Positions 36,147 through 46,427 are shown, counted from the first letter of the stretch. The stretch is 64,000 nucleotides of DNA from Clostridium sp. CS001 (GCF_020443565.1 NZ_JAIZZN010000008.1:1-64000), one strand, 5' to 3'. The notes: generated by a model not told the origin, from the letters alone. Numbers and translations are program-made.

Positions 36147-37313
36147 TTGTTCAAAGAACCAGTAACTTTGGCATTAATATTATTATTTATATATCCAATA
36201 ATTAAAGGGTTTATATTCAAATTTTCATCGCAGCATCTAAAACAAGCCATTAAGGGAGTCTTAAACAGTGTTTGTTTTTTAGTCTCTTTAGGTTTTGGTA
36301 TATATTACACTAAAAAGATTCTTATTCAGCATGACGAAGGCGTGTATAAAAACATATATGAAGCAATACCTTTAAAAGCTATTGAATTTGTAAATAATAA
36401 CCCACTAGTGATTTATGTATTACTTATGCCTATTGTGGTATTAATAATTTATAGCATTATAACCTCTATAGTTAATGCTGTTAGTCATATTACTTTTTAT
36501 CCGATGCTTGATAGTATAGATAATAGTTTAAGGAACAAGAGCAATACATTTAAAAGAATTGCAGGTGCCATATTTCAAGTACCAAAGGCAATATGCTATG
36601 TAGTTGTTATTGTGTTTATACTGAACTTTTTATCATTTCTAAAGATAACAGATGAATACAACAAGTATTTAGAAGAATCACAATTATATAGTTATATATC
36701 TAAAGAAGCAGTTATACCGTTGTCTAATTCAAAGCTTGCAAAAAAGCTACCTAATATTGTTAATAATTCCTTTAAGATTGTGGTAAAAGAAGCCACTAAT
36801 TTAGATCCTAATTTAAAAAACAATAAAAGGATTACAATTTATTATAATGGTGTTACGTTAGAACAAGGAATTAAATCAAATGATGAAATTGACAAGTTCG
36901 CAATTAACATGGTAAAGGATAAAAATGAAACGAGAGAAAAAGCAAAGTTTATTTATAAATGGGTAGGTAATGCTGTAGTTTATGATGATGAAAAAGCAAA
37001 TAGAGTACTAAATAATGATATGCAAGTGAAGTCTGGAGCTATACCAACTTTTTATTCTAAAAAAGGAATATGTTTCGATTATGCATGTCTATATGCAGCT
37101 ATGTGTAAAGCTAATAACATAAAGGTAAGAATTATAACTGGGCAGGGATTTAACGGCAGTAATTGGGTTAATCATGCTTGGAATCAAGTATATATAGAGC
37201 AGGAAAATAAGTGGGTCAATGTAGACTCTACATTTTTAATTGGTGGGGACTATTTTGATAGTAAAAGATTTGTCTTAGATCATAAAGAAGAAGATGTAGC
37301 AGGTGAATGGTAG
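36147..37313 (+). CDS. membrane protein with transglutaminase-like domain
   Basis: The protein combines about four N-terminal membrane helices (within the first 180 residues) with a C-terminal transglutaminase-like domain. The catalytic triad is visible as Cys in KGICFDYACLY, His in NHAWNQVYI and Asp in NVDSTF. Such domains often act as cysteine proteases or crosslinking enzymes outside the membrane; the substrate is unknown. I prefer TTG at 36147 because AGGTG lies 6 bases before it; the ATG at 36129 has no ribosome site. It ends with a terminator overlapping the convergent TPR gene. Confidence 0.8.
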   Translation: MFKEPVTLALILLFIYPIIKGFIFKFSSQHLKQAIKGVLNSVCFLVSLGFGIYYTKKILIQHDEGVYKNIYEAIPLKAIEFVNNNPLVIYVLLMPIVVLIIYSIITSIVNAVSHITFYPMLDSIDNSLRNKSNTFKRIAGAIFQVPKAICYVVVIVFILNFLSFLKITDEYNKYLEESQLYSYISKEAVIPLSNSKLAKKLPNIVNNSFKIVVKEATNLDPNLKNNKRITIYYNGVTLEQGIKSNDEIDKFAINMVKDKNETREKAKFIYKWVGNAVVYDDEKANRVLNNDMQVKSGAIPTFYSKKGICFDYACLYAAMCKANNIKVRIITGQGFNGSNWVNHAWNQVYIEQENKWVNVDSTFLIGGDYFDSKRFVLDHKEEDVAGEW

Positions 37314-37343
37314 AATTCATCTAATATATATTAGCGGTGTAAT

Positions 37344-37378
37344 ATAGAATAGCCCCTAAGATTAGGGGGCTATTCTAT
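37344..37378 (+). terminator. terminator of the transglutaminase-like gene
   Basis: ATAGAATAGCCCC pairs with GGGGCTATTCTAT, followed by AACTTTTTAA. The hairpin covers the stop codon of the convergent TPR gene. Confidence 0.85.
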
Positions 37379-37718
37379 AACTTTTTAATAACAAGTTAAT
37401 AGCTTTTTCACAATCCTCATCTTCATTATTTAAAGACCAAGCAGTATTGAAGTAGTATAATGCTTTTGATTTATTAAGGCACATAGCATAACAATAAGCT
37501 AGGTTAAAAAAGTACTTGCTTTCCCTGCGTAAAGATATAGCTGAATGAAGTAAGGGTATTGCCTTTTCATATGCTTTTAGGTGAATAAAACAGACTGCTG
37601 TGTTATAAAGGGCACCGGCTTCGTTATCTTTCATTTCTGCAGCTTTTTTGTATAAAGCTATTGCCCTATTATAATCCTTTGTATTGTATATGTCGTTGGC
37701 TTTTTGAAAGTAATCCAT
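37362..37718 (-). CDS. tetratricopeptide-repeat protein
   Basis: This 118-residue protein is made of about three TPR-type helical hairpins: AIALYKKAAEM, AGALYNTAVCFIHLKAYEKAIPLL and YFFNLAYCYAMCLNKSKALYYF. It has no signal peptide and probably mediates protein contacts; the partner is unknown. I take the ATG at 37718 because GAGGAGG lies 6 bases before it. Two cysteines in the last repeat are not part of a known motif. It stands alone on the minus strand. Confidence 0.78.
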   Translation of the reverse strand: MDYFQKANDIYNTKDYNRAIALYKKAAEMKDNEAGALYNTAVCFIHLKAYEKAIPLLHSAISLRRESKYFFNLAYCYAMCLNKSKALYYFNTAWSLNNEDEDCEKAINLLLKSYRIAP

Positions 37719-37868
37719 GATTTTCCTCCTCATAGTTTTTTAAGAGATATAAACTTAGCAAGTTGTAATTTGTTTTGCTATTTTAAATAATCATATTACT
37801 ATTTTGTATTTAATATTCCATATAAATACTATCCAAGGCTTTTAATTATATTCAATAAAAGACAAATT

Positions 37869-38669
37869 TTATTTATTTTTGTGTACAACTTTCCTTTCAA
37901 AAAATGCAACTGCTTCATACATGAAATAAGCCAAGATAGAAAGTATTACAATACTCATCATTACCATATCTAATTGAGAGATTTGGCCACCGAATATTAT
38001 TAAAAATCCCAAGCCTTCTCTTGCCACTAAAAATTCACCCATGATTACGCCAACCCAAGAAAGTCCTACATTGATTTTAAGTGCAGAAATAAAAGCTCCA
38101 GTAGATGCAGGGATAATTAGATTAATTAGTATTTGTAGTTTAGAAGCTCCAAAGGTTTTTAAAAGTTTAATTTTATCTTTATCAACTTCTCTAAATCCAT
38201 TTAGTATACTTATTATAGTTACAACTATTGATATTAAAAGAGCAATTACTATAATTGCCTTTATTCCATTGCCCACCCAAAATATAATAATAGGTGCAAG
38301 AGCTACCTTAGGCAAAGCATTTAAAACTATTAAGTATGGGTCCAAAACTTTTGAGACAAAATCGGACCACCATAGGAGGATTGCAATAAAGGCTCCGAGT
38401 AGTGTCCCAAGCAAAAAACCTATAATAGTTTCAAAACAAGTTACGAATATATGAGAAAACAAGGTACCTTCAGCGTATATCTGTTTAAAGGAATTAAACA
38501 TCTTTGATGGTGTACTTGTTAAAAAAGGATCAATCCATTTAAGTCTGCCAGCTATTTCCCACAAACCAAAAAAAGCAATGAGTATTACTATTCTTGTAAA
38601 AATAACAGTGTATTTTTCCCTCTTTATATTTTTAATGTAATCTTGGTGTTCTTTACTTTGAATCAGCAT
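37869..38669 (-). CDS. ABC transporter permease (SsuC/TauC/ThiX-like)
   Basis: A 266-residue permease with about six membrane helices and the EAA-type coupling loop near KLLKTFGASKLQILINLIIPA. The family imports sulfonates, taurine, nitrate-like or pyrimidine-type substrates; the sequence does not say which. Its ATG overlaps the ATPase gene by 17 bases, with AAGGAG upstream, so the two are coupled. The matching solute-binding lipoprotein is probably the one encoded at 44434, across an intervening gene on the other strand. Confidence 0.9.
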   Translation of the reverse strand: MLIQSKEHQDYIKNIKREKYTVIFTRIVILIAFFGLWEIAGRLKWIDPFLTSTPSKMFNSFKQIYAEGTLFSHIFVTCFETIIGFLLGTLLGAFIAILLWWSDFVSKVLDPYLIVLNALPKVALAPIIIFWVGNGIKAIIVIALLISIVVTIISILNGFREVDKDKIKLLKTFGASKLQILINLIIPASTGAFISALKINVGLSWVGVIMGEFLVAREGLGFLIIFGGQISQLDMVMMSIVILSILAYFMYEAVAFFERKVVHKNK

Positions 38670-39426
38670 TATTATTCAACTCCTTCCAAATTTCATTAAA
38701 GTAAACCCTAAAGTTTGGAGAGTCTCTACGTTTTAGAGGACAAGAAAAGTTTTCTCCAAACTCAAGGGATATATCCTTAACAACTATAGCAGGACGATTT
38801 GAAAGAATAACAACTTTATCTGACATAGAAATAGCTTCAGAAATATCGTGTGTCACCATTATAGTAGTCTTTTCTTCTTTCTTTATAATTTCAAAAACCT
38901 CATTGCTTATATTTAATCTAGTTTGGTAGTCTAAGGCTGAGAAGGGTTCATCTAAGAGAAGCACATCAGGACTTAAAGCTAAGGTGCGAATTAAAGCAAC
39001 TCTTTGACGCATGCCTCCAGATAATTCCCTAGGATGATGATTTCTAAATTCCCAAAGATTATAATTTATTAAAAGATTTTTCACCATATTTTTATTTTCG
39101 TCTGTAATGCAATGGTTAATTTTAAGACCTAAAAGCACATTATCCCATATATTTAGCCAGTCAAATAATTGATCTTTTTGAAACATATAGCCTATTTTTA
39201 AAAAGCTTGAGTTATTATTAGAACGGTTAATTACTATTTTTCCACTTGATGGAGTAATTAAACCTGCTATTATATTTAATAATGTAGATTTGCCGCAGCC
39301 AGATGGGCCTACAATGCTTAGAAAACTCCCTTCTTGCACATTAAAGGATACATCCTTTAATGCAGGGGTTTCTGCAGTTAAAGAATGATAGTTCATGCAT
39401 ATATTATTAATCTCAACTTTAATCAC
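38653..39426 (-). CDS. ABC transporter ATP-binding protein (SsuB/TauB-like)
   Basis: The 257-residue ATPase has Walker A GPSGCGKST, signature LSGGMRQR, Walker B VLLLDEPFSALD and switch histidine MVTHDISEA, all intact. It pairs with the downstream permease for import of an organic anion or cofactor precursor. I choose the GTG at 39426 because GGGAG lies 8 bases upstream; the in-frame GTG at 39441 has no ribosome site. No thiamine or SAM riboswitch was found in the upstream region. Confidence 0.92.
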   Translation of the reverse strand: MIKVEINNICMNYHSLTAETPALKDVSFNVQEGSFLSIVGPSGCGKSTLLNIIAGLITPSSGKIVINRSNNNSSFLKIGYMFQKDQLFDWLNIWDNVLLGLKINHCITDENKNMVKNLLINYNLWEFRNHHPRELSGGMRQRVALIRTLALSPDVLLLDEPFSALDYQTRLNISNEVFEIIKKEEKTTIMVTHDISEAISMSDKVVILSNRPAIVVKDISLEFGENFSCPLKRRDSPNFRVYFNEIWKELNNNADSK

Positions 39427-39858
39427 TTTATCATCTCCCACATAGTTATATTTTAGTATATGAGGTTTGATGAGATATTGTTAAAGACATTTAACTTTAA
39501 AGAAAATGATTAATGATATTTTGGTGTTGTTATAGTTATCATTTATGCCTTATAAAGTAAGGAATAACCTATAAAGTAATAAGGAACACATGCATTGATA
39601 TATTATATTTATTGAGTTATAATGTCATATAATTGTATGTTGATTTTCTGTAAATGTAGTTTAATATTAAATAATATATGGATAATATGTAATTGATAGA
39701 GAAGATAGAGATGGTAGTGAGGAGGGGCGTAGTAAAGAGAATAAATTTAGATTTTAAAGAATAAAGATATGATATAGATTAATATAAATATATATAATTA
39801 AAGTTTAGGATATGAATAATTAAATAAATCCAAACTTGTGGGGGAAGAGACGATAACT
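39427..39858. other. divergent intergenic region before the activase fusion gene
   Basis: Very AT-rich. It has a short direct repeat TATAAAGTAA...GGAA twice near 39550-39575 and a GAGGAGG at 39718-39725 with no matching coding frame. Promoters of both flanking genes should lie here, but no clear pair stands out. Confidence 0.4.
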
Positions 39859-42800
39859 ATGAAAAAGATATTACATGTGGGATTAGATGTAGGGTCTACT
39901 ACTGTTAAAATAGTAGTGTTGGATCATCAAGAAGAAATTATATATAGTAAGTACCAAAGGCATTTTTCTGATATAAAGAGTACAATAGCTGAACTTTTAT
40001 ATGAGGCTTATAATAAATTTAAAGAATGCGATATTACTATAGTAGCGACGGGATCTGGTGGACTAGCTCTATCTAGGTGGCTTAACATCCCATTTATTCA
40101 AGAAGTAGTAGCTAGTACTTATGCAATAGAAAACATTATACCAGGAACTAATGTAGCTATAGAACTAGGTGGAGAAGATGCAAAGATTATATATTTTGAT
40201 GGAGGAATTGATCAAAGAATGAATGGTACTTGCGCGGGTGGTACTGGTGCATTTATTGATCAGATGGCATCTCTTCTTCAAACAGATGCAACAGGGCTTA
40301 ATGAACTTGCAAAGTCATACAAGACAATATACCCAATTGCAGCCAGGTGTGGGGTTTTTGCAAAAACTGATATTCAGCCTTTACTAAATGAAGGCGCTGC
40401 AAAGGAAGACATTGCTGTATCAGTTTTTCAGTCCGTAGTTAACCAAACCATTAGCGGGCTTGCTTGTGGTAGACCCATTAGAGGAAATGTTGCATTTTTA
40501 GGTGGGCCATTATATTTCTTATCCGAACTAAGGGCAAGATTCATTGAAACTTTAAATCTAAGAGAAGATCAAATTATTTTTCCAGCACAGTCTCAATTAT
40601 TTGTTGCGCTAGGAGCTGCCATGTCATCAAAGGATGGCAAAGTTATAGCATTTGAAGAATTGAAAAATCAACTTCCAAAATTAAAGGAAGTGTCTAGTCA
40701 AGAAGTTCAAAGGCTTAGGCCGTTATTTATAGATGATGCGCAGTTGCAAGCTTTTAAAGAAAGACAAAGTAAGTATACTGTTGCAAGAAGAGAACTTGCG
40801 GATTTTAAAGGTAATTGTTTTTTAGGAATAGATGCTGGGTCTACAACTACTAAAGTTACATTAATAGATGAGCAGGGAGCTCTTCTATACTCCTACTATG
40901 GAAGCAATCAAGGCAATCCATTAACTTTAGTTAAAAAAGTATTAAAACACATATACACTATTTTACCAAAAGAAGCAGTTATTCTAAATTCGGCAATAAC
41001 TGGATATGGTGAGAGACTAATAATGGAAGCCCTAAGGGTAGATATTGGAGAAATTGAAACTATAGCCCATTACAAGGCAGCAGAATTCTTTTTGCCAGGG
41101 GTAGACTTTATATTAGACATTGGTGGACAAGACATGAAATGTCTAAAAATTAAAGATGGCGTAATTGATAGTATAATGCTAAATGAAGCTTGTTCTTCTG
41201 GTTGTGGGTCCTTTATAGAAACCTTTGCACAATCGTTAAACATGGAAATATCAGATTTTGCAAATGTTGCATTATCTGCTAAAAACCCAGTGGATCTGGG
41301 TTCAAGATGCACTGTATTTATGAATTCAAGGGTTAAACAAGCTCAAAAGGAAGGTGCTACTGTAGGAGATATATCTGCAGGACTTTCTTACTCAGTTATA
41401 AAAAACGCATTATTAAAAGTAATTAAAATAAGAGATCCAAAGGACATGGGCAAAAAAATAATCGTCCAGGGTGGAACTTTTTATAATGATGCAGTTCTTA
41501 GAGCATTTGAAATTGTTTCGGAAAGAGAAGCAGTAAGGCCAGATATTGCGGGACTGATGGGTGCTTTTGGAGCTGCAATTATTGCAAAAGAAAGATCAGT
41601 TAAGGGGAATACTTCCACATTATTATCTTTTGAAAAGTTAACGGATTTTAAGGTGGAAACATCTATGGGTAGATGCACACAATGTGCAAATAAGTGTGTT
41701 CTTACAATTAATAAATTTGATAAGCTAAGATCTTTTATATCTGGGAATCGTTGTGAAAAAGCAATAGGAAATAGCAATAGAAAAGAAGAAATTCCAAATG
41801 TATATGATTATAAGTATAAGAGAATGTTTGATTATACCCCACTAAATAAGGAAGAAGCTTTTAGGGGTGTAATAGGTATTCCAAGAGTACTTAATATATA
41901 TGAAAATTATCCATTTTGGTTTACTTTTTTTACATCCTTAGGCTTTAGAGTAGAAGTTTCTAAAAGGTCAACTAAGAAGGTATATGAGATGGGAATAGAA
42001 ACTATACCCTCAGAGTCAGCTTGTTATCCTGCTAAAATAGCACATGGGCATATAATGAGTCTTATAAATGATGGAATAGATACTATCTTCTATCCTTGCA
42101 TTCCATATGAGAAAAGAGAACAGCAAGAAGCTGAAAATCACTATAACTGTCCAATAGTTACTTCATATCCTGAGGTAATAAAAAATAATATGGATATTTT
42201 AAAGGAGAGAGAGATTAAGTTCTTGAACCCTTTTATATCTTTAGACAATAGAAAAGCGTTGATTACAAGGCTAACTGATGAAATGGATATTTTTAGCATT
42301 AATAAAAAAGAAATTTCCATTGCGGTTGAAAAGGCATGGGTAGAAACTGAAAAGGTAAAGTTAGATATTCAAAATAAAGGCGAAGAAGTAGTGGAATATA
42401 TAAGGAGAACTGGAAAGAAGGGTATCGTTTTAGCTGGTAGGCCTTATCATATAGATCCAGAGATTAATCATGGTATACCAAGTTTAATTACGGATTATGA
42501 CATGCCGGTATTAACGGAGGATTCTGTTGCTCACCTAGGAATTATTGAAAGACCATTAAAAATAGTAGATCAGTGGGTATATCATTCCAGGTTATATGCA
42601 GCTGCACATTTTGTTGCAAAAGAACCTAATATTGAACTAATTCAGCTAAACTCCTTTGGGTGTGGGCTTGATGCAGTTACCTCAGATCAAGTTCAAGATA
42701 TATTAAGCCGTAATGGCAAGATATATACAACCTTAAAAATAGATGAAGGAAATAATCTAGGAGCAGCTAGAATTAGAGTTAGATCGTTAATTGCAGCCCT

Positions 42801-44142
42801 TAATGAGAAAGATAAACATGGAACTTTTCATAAAAGGCCTGAGGAAGAGAATTATAGTAGAGTTGTTTTTACTAAGGAAATGAGAAGGAAACACACTATT
42901 TTATCTCCGCAAATGTCACCAATGCACTTTCAATTTTTAGAAGAAGCGTTCAATTCATCTGGATATAACCTAGAAATTTTACCTTCAGTAGATACAAAAG
43001 CAGTAGATGAGGGGTTAAAGTATGTAAATAACGATGCTTGTTATCCTACAATAATTGTAATAGGACAAGTTATTGAGGCCTTAAAATCTGGCAAATATGA
43101 CATTGAAAATACATCTGTTATAATATCTCAAACTGGTGGAGGTTGTAGAGCTACAAATTACATCGGCTTTCTTAGGAAAGCATTGAGGGAAGCAGGCTTT
43201 CCAAAAGTCCCTGTGGTGTCACTTAGTGCTAGTGGGCTTGAGAAAAATCCAGGCTTTAAATTCTCATATTCAATGATTAAAAAATCAATAATGTCCTTAG
43301 TATACGGTGATTTGCTTATGAGGGTGCTGTACAAGGTTAGACCATATGAAAAAGTGGAAGGATCTGCTAACTTACTCTATGAAAAATGGGTGTATAATTG
43401 CAAGAAAGCCGTAATAAGTGGGAATGTTAAGGAATTCAAAAAAAATATTTCTGAGATAGTAGCTGATTTTGATAATTTTGAAATAAAAGATATTTCAAAA
43501 CCTAAGATAGGTTTAGTTGGAGAAATTTTAGTTAAGTTCCATCCCACAGCCAATAATAATATTATAGATATTATTGAAAATGAAGGTGGAGAGGCAGTTA
43601 TGCCAGATTTAACTGACTTTTTCATATATTGTGCTTATGATGCTAATTTTAAACATGATTATTTAGGCAAGAGCAAGAAGAGTAAAATACTAAACAATAT
43701 AGCCATTGACTATATTGAAAGCTTTAGACACCATATGAAATCAGTTTTAGATAGTAGTAAAAGATTTCATTCACCAAAGACTATACAGGAATTGGCACAA
43801 GGGGCAGCACCTATTTTATCATTGGGTAATCAAACAGGTGAAGGGTGGTTTTTAACCGCAGAAATGGTTGAACTTATTGAAAGTGGAACGAAAAATATAG
43901 TTTGTATGCAACCTTTTGCTTGTCTTCCTAACCATGTAACGGGTAAGGGAATGATTAAAGAATTAAAGAGAAGGTATCCGGGAGCAAACATTACTGCTAT
44001 AGACTATGATCCAGGTGCCAGTGAAGTAAATCAAATTAATAGAATAAAACTTATGATGTCTGTTGCTTTAAAGAATCTTAAGAGCGATGTGGAGATTGAA
44101 AAGGCACATAAGGAAGTGGCTAGTGATAAAAAAATGGATTAA
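39859..44142 (+). CDS. giant BadF/HgdC-HgdB-type fusion (acyl-CoA dehydratase activase-related protein)
   Basis: The product (1427 residues) fuses two activator-type ASKHA ATPase domains, a DUF2229 domain and an HgdB-like domain. ATPase I (about 4-270) starts [17 protein letters not shown] and has [11 protein letters not shown] with C125. ATPase II (about 322-585) starts [17 protein letters not shown] and has [11 protein letters not shown] with C445 and C449. In archetypes such residues bind a [4Fe-4S] cluster between subunits, and ATP drives electron injection into 2-hydroxyacyl-CoA dehydratases. DUF2229 (about 668-890) has [14 protein letters not shown]. The substrate of these clostridial fusions is unknown. 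I start at ATG 39859 with GGGGGAAGAG upstream; the GTG at 39838 lacks a site. Confidence 0.88.
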   Translation: MKKILHVGLDVGSTTVKIVVLDHQEEIIYSKYQRHFSDIKSTIAELLYEAYNKFKECDITIVATGSGGLALSRWLNIPFIQEVVASTYAIENIIPGTNVAIELGGEDAKIIYFDGGIDQRMNGTCAGGTGAFIDQMASLLQTDATGLNELAKSYKTIYPIAARCGVFAKTDIQPLLNEGAAKEDIAVSVFQSVVNQTISGLACGRPIRGNVAFLGGPLYFLSELRARFIETLNLREDQIIFPAQSQLFVALGAAMSSKDGKVIAFEELKNQLPKLKEVSSQEVQRLRPLFIDDAQLQAFKERQSKYTVARRELADFKGNCFLGIDAGSTTTKVTLIDEQGALLYSYYGSNQGNPLTLVKKVLKHIYTILPKEAVILNSAITGYGERLIMEALRVDIGEIETIAHYKAAEFFLPGVDFILDIGGQDMKCLKIKDGVIDSIMLNEACSSGCGSFIETFAQSLNMEISDFANVALSAKNPVDLGSRCTVFMNSRVKQAQKEGATVGDISAGLSYSVIKNALLKVIKIRDPKDMGKKIIVQGGTFYNDAVLRAFEIVSEREAVRPDIAGLMGAFGAAIIAKERSVKGNTSTLLSFEKLTDFKVETSMGRCTQCANKCVLTINKFDKLRSFISGNRCEKAIGNSNRKEEIPNVYDYKYKRMFDYTPLNKEEAFRGVIGIPRVLNIYENYPFWFTFFTSLGFRVEVSKRSTKKVYEMGIETIPSESACYPAKIAHGHIMSLINDGIDTIFYPCIPYEKREQQEAENHYNCPIVTSYPEVIKNNMDILKEREIKFLNPFISLDNRKALITRLTDEMDIFSINKKEISIAVEKAWVETEKVKLDIQNKGEEVVEYIRRTGKKGIVLAGRPYHIDPEINHGIPSLITDYDMPVLTEDSVAHLGIIERPLKIVDQWVYHSRLYAAAHFVAKEPNIELIQLNSFGCGLDAVTSDQVQDILSRNGKIYTTLKIDEGNNLGAARIRVRSLIAALNEKDKHGTFHKRPEEENYSRVVFTKEMRRKHTILSPQMSPMHFQFLEEAFNSSGYNLEILPSVDTKAVDEGLKYVNNDACYPTIIVIGQVIEALKSGKYDIENTSVIISQTGGGCRATNYIGFLRKALREAGFPKVPVVSLSASGLEKNPGFKFSYSMIKKSIMSLVYGDLLMRVLYKVRPYEKVEGSANLLYEKWVYNCKKAVISGNVKEFKKNISEIVADFDNFEIKDISKPKIGLVGEILVKFHPTANNNIIDIIENEGGEAVMPDLTDFFIYCAYDANFKHDYLGKSKKSKILNNIAIDYIESFRHHMKSVLDSSKRFHSPKTIQELAQGAAPILSLGNQTGEGWFLTAEMVELIESGTKNIVCMQPFACLPNHVTGKGMIKELKRRYPGANITAIDYDPGASEVNQINRIKLMMSVALKNLKSDVEIEKAHKEVASDKKMD

Positions 44143-44144
44143 AA

Positions 44145-44390
44145 GGTATAAAATTTCTCCTGCGTGCCTTGCAAAAGAACTCTAAACTAGAAATTCCATT
44201 AAAAAGTTCTAATCTTTTGCTTATATAAAATCCTCTAGCGCTCACACTCAGCGTCCTGCTTCGGGTTCGCTAGCCTGTCGTCCTGGCAGGCTTACGAGGA
44301 TTTTATATTCGCAAAAGAAGAATTTCTAAATGGAATTTAATAGTTTTATCGTTTCTTATTGCAAGTCACTTCGGAGAAATTTCATACTCC
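44145..44390 (+). repeat. long imperfect stem-loop element C with branched apex
   Basis: The 246-bp segment begins two bases after the activase stop. Outer arms AAATTTCTCC and GGAGAAATTT pair, then CTTGCAA/TTGCAAG, AAATTCCATT/AATGGAATTT, CTTTTGC/GCAAAAG and finally 12 perfect pairs TATAAAATCCTC (44224-44235) with 44296-44307. The apex carries two further hairpins, CTAGCG/CGCTAG (44235-44273) and GCCTG/CAGGC (44273-44291). It contains CGCTCACAC, recalling CGCTCANAC in elements A and B. Confidence 0.75.
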
Positions 44391-44392
44391 AT

Positions 44393-44436
44393 TAGTATTG
44401 GAGGAAATCAAGGAAATTGAAAATACCTCAATACTA
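44393..44436. terminator. hairpin at the end of the binding-protein gene
   Basis: TAGTATTGGAGG pairs with CCTCAATACTA around a 21-base loop and covers the stop codon of the minus-strand gene. There is no U-tract, so terminator activity is uncertain. Confidence 0.4.
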
Positions 44437-45456
44437 TTTCAAATCTTTAACTACTTTTTCTGCAAAGGTGTTATTAACAACTTTATCAAAAGATGGTCTT
44501 GAAGGGAGTAGGTCTGCTTTATAGGATTGGATTATGTCCATCAGTCTGCTGAAGTCTTCTGATTTTAGTATTGGATTTGGTGAAAGAGCATCTATTTCTT
44601 TGTAGTTTTTAATTGATGATATTAAGGCACCTTGGTCTGCTCCAGGGAAGTAAGATTTAATTGAATTACATACTTCCTCGTCTGAATGGCTATTTACCCA
44701 TTTTTGACCTTTATAAATGGCTCTAGTAACCTTTTCTATTATTACTGGATTTTTTTCTATATAAGATTTTGTAGCAAAAAAGCAGGTGTAAGGCATTGTT
44801 CCAGCGGAGGCTCCTATTGATGCTACGATGTAACCTGAGTTATCTTTTTTTAGCATACTAGCAGTAGGTTCAAAAAGAGCAACATAATCGCCTGTACCAC
44901 CTTGGAATGCTCCAGCATTTGCTGTAAATGCTAGGTTTGTAATAAGGTTTATATTTTCACCATCTTTAATACCATGATTTCTTAAAACATACTCGAGAGC
45001 CATTTCAGGAACTCCACCAGGTCTTCCACCTATTACAGTTTTACCCTTTAAGGATTCCCAGTTGAAATTTGGTTCTTCTTTTCTTGATACTAAGAAAGAA
45101 CCATCTTTTTGTGTTAGTTGTGCAAAAATTACAGGATAGTCTTCTCTTTGTTGATTGTAGATGTAGATAATTTGTTCCGGCCCGCAGAAACCAATATCTA
45201 CAGCATTACTTAAAACTTGTTGCATGGTTTTGTCTGCGCCTTGTCCTGTTGAAAGATCAATTTCAATGCCTTCTTCTTTAAAGAAACCTTCAGAAATAGC
45301 TGCATACATAGGAGCATAGAAAATTGAGCGAACTACTTCATTTAATTTTACTTTTGTTAAAGTTTCATTATTGTTTTTTTGACATCCGGAAAATAAGGTT
45401 ATTATTAAAGTGAAAGATAGAAGTAGAGAAAAAATCGAAATTTTTTTTAGCTTCAT
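44434..45456 (-). CDS. ABC transporter substrate-binding lipoprotein (NMT1/SsuA-like)
   Basis: The 340-residue protein is a type II periplasmic-binding-like lipoprotein. A signal peptide ends in the lipobox LFSGC (cysteine near 25). The mature domain has the NMT1/THI5-like features FYAPMYAAISEGFFKEEGIEI, GADKTMQQVLSNAVDIGFCGPE and GGRPGGVPEMALEYVLRNHGI. It should deliver a small organic substrate to a SsuBC-type permease, plausibly that encoded at 37869-39426. I start at ATG 45456 with GGAGG 6 bases upstream. It is transcribed alone because the activase gene intervenes on the other strand. Confidence 0.9.
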   Translation of the reverse strand: MKLKKISIFSLLLSFTLIITLFSGCQKNNNETLTKVKLNEVVRSIFYAPMYAAISEGFFKEEGIEIDLSTGQGADKTMQQVLSNAVDIGFCGPEQIIYIYNQQREDYPVIFAQLTQKDGSFLVSRKEEPNFNWESLKGKTVIGGRPGGVPEMALEYVLRNHGIKDGENINLITNLAFTANAGAFQGGTGDYVALFEPTASMLKKDNSGYIVASIGASAGTMPYTCFFATKSYIEKNPVIIEKVTRAIYKGQKWVNSHSDEEVCNSIKSYFPGADQGALISSIKNYKEIDALSPNPILKSEDFSRLMDIIQSYKADLLPSRPSFDKVVNNTFAEKVVKDLK

Positions 45457-45634
45457 AGAAACCTCCATATTATTAAGTAGTTATCATTATATAGTATGAA
45501 AAATTGCGTGAATGTGACATTTTAAATTTTCTGTTTAGAGTGTCTAGGGAATGGTAAGAATATAAGTTGTCAAGATTTTCATATGGATATTAAATAAAAG
45601 TTTTGCTATAATATACCTTAGGTGGTGATAATAT

Positions 45635-45937
45635 ATGGATAAAGAAATTTTAGAAATTTTAAAGTCAATGCAGACAGATATTACATCAATAAAAACAGAC
45701 ATTACATCGATGCAAATAGACATTACATCTATAAAAGCAACACAGGGAGAACATACACAAATATTAAGAGCTTTAGAACATAAAACCGATGTTATTTCTG
45801 CTGAGCAAGAAAATTTAAAGCATGAAGTTGCAGAGATTAAAGGTGACGTTAAAGGCATTAGAAAAGACTTAAGTAATGTAGAGCTTATTACAGCAAGTAA
45901 TTGGTCAGATATTGTAAAATTAAAAGCTGTGAAATAA
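45635..45937 (+). CDS. small coiled-coil protein with heptad repeats
   Basis: The 100-residue product is predicted to be one long coiled coil, with three tandem seven-residue repeats of type DITSIKT at about 15-35, followed by further heptads. It has no membrane helix or cysteine. Similar short coiled-coil proteins of unknown role are scattered in clostridial genomes. AGGTGG lies before the ATG and a terminator follows, so it is a genuine gene; a longer frame on the opposite strand is an artefact of the same repeats. Confidence 0.7.
   Translation: MDKEILEILKSMQTDITSIKTDITSMQIDITSIKATQGEHTQILRALEHKTDVISAEQENLKHEVAEIKGDVKGIRKDLSNVELITASNWSDIVKLKAVK
45677..45739 (+). repeat. three tandem 21-bp repeats in the coiled-coil gene
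   Basis: Three copies of GAYATTACATCNATNMAANM encode successive heptads. The near-identity at DNA level suggests recent duplication and possible length variation between strains. Confidence 0.75.
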
Positions 45938-45947
45938 ATATATATAT

Positions 45948-45981
45948 AAAGCATTCAAACTTTTGTTTTGGATGCTTTTGT
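45948..45981 (+). terminator. terminator of the coiled-coil gene
   Basis: AAAGCATTCAAA pairs with TTTGGATGCTTT (one mismatch) and runs into TTGTTAT. Confidence 0.7.
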
Positions 45982-46073
45982 TATAGAATAATTATTAAAG
46001 TTAGTATTTTAAATTTTAGGAACAAAGCATAAAATCAATCATACATATGGATTATAATAAAAAAAGAAATACC

Positions 46074-46101
46074 TTGACATATAAAAATCAACATGTATAA
46101 T
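46074..46101 (+). promoter_or_regulatory. valS promoter
   Basis: A perfect -35 TTGACA (46074-46079) and perfect -10 TATAAT (46096-46101) are separated by 16 bases. Transcription should start near 46108, just before the T-box leader. Confidence 0.85.
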
Positions 46102-46107
46102 TAAGAA

Positions 46108-46375
46108 TAAATGAAATCTCATAAAACTTTAAAGGCTTAGATGAAGAGGAGTAAAGGGAAACTAATATTAAGAGAGGAAGATCCGTAGGCTGTAAGATCT
46201 TCTATATGAAAAACCTTGAAGGTAGCTTCGGAGCTTCTTTACTGAATTTATTTAATTATAAGTAGTAGGTAAAGACGGTTTTCTTAATCGTTAAATTATC
46301 AAGAGCCTGTAGATTTGCAGGAAAAAAGGTGGTACCGCGAGTTCTTCGTCCTTTTATAGACGAAGGCTCTTTTTG
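46108..46375 (+). promoter_or_regulatory. T-box leader of valS
   Basis: The leader has the T-box core GGTGGTACCGCG (46328-46339) whose TGGT can pair with the ACCA end of uncharged tRNA. Stem I is closed by AGTAAAG/CTTTACT, and GUA at 46222-46224 on its 3' side is the best candidate specifier, a valine codon. A terminator hairpin (CTTCGTC/GACGAAG, about 46339-46369) followed by TTTTT lies next to the core. Uncharged tRNA-Val should permit read-through into valS. Confidence 0.92.
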
Positions 46376-46427
46376 TTTTTTGAAAATTGAGTAGCTTAAA
46401 AAGGATATAAATAAGGAGGAATTAGTT

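Noticed and set aside
39642-39656. CodY-like box before the fusion gene (12/15)
   Set aside because: Single 12/15 match; several are expected by chance in a 64-kb window of this composition.
39711-39764. A 17-codon frame beginning ATGGTAGTG near a GAGGAGG
   Set aside because: The GAGGAGG lies inside the frame rather than before it, and there is no other ribosome site.
45457-45634. TPP riboswitch before the NMT1-like lipoprotein gene
   Set aside because: The CTGAGA and ACCTGA cores are missing on the relevant strand.
45544-45954. A 136-residue reading frame opposite the coiled-coil gene
   Set aside because: It exists only because the 21-bp repeats keep the opposite frame open. It has no ribosome site and its product is an unlikely hydrophobic, Cys/Ser-rich repeat.
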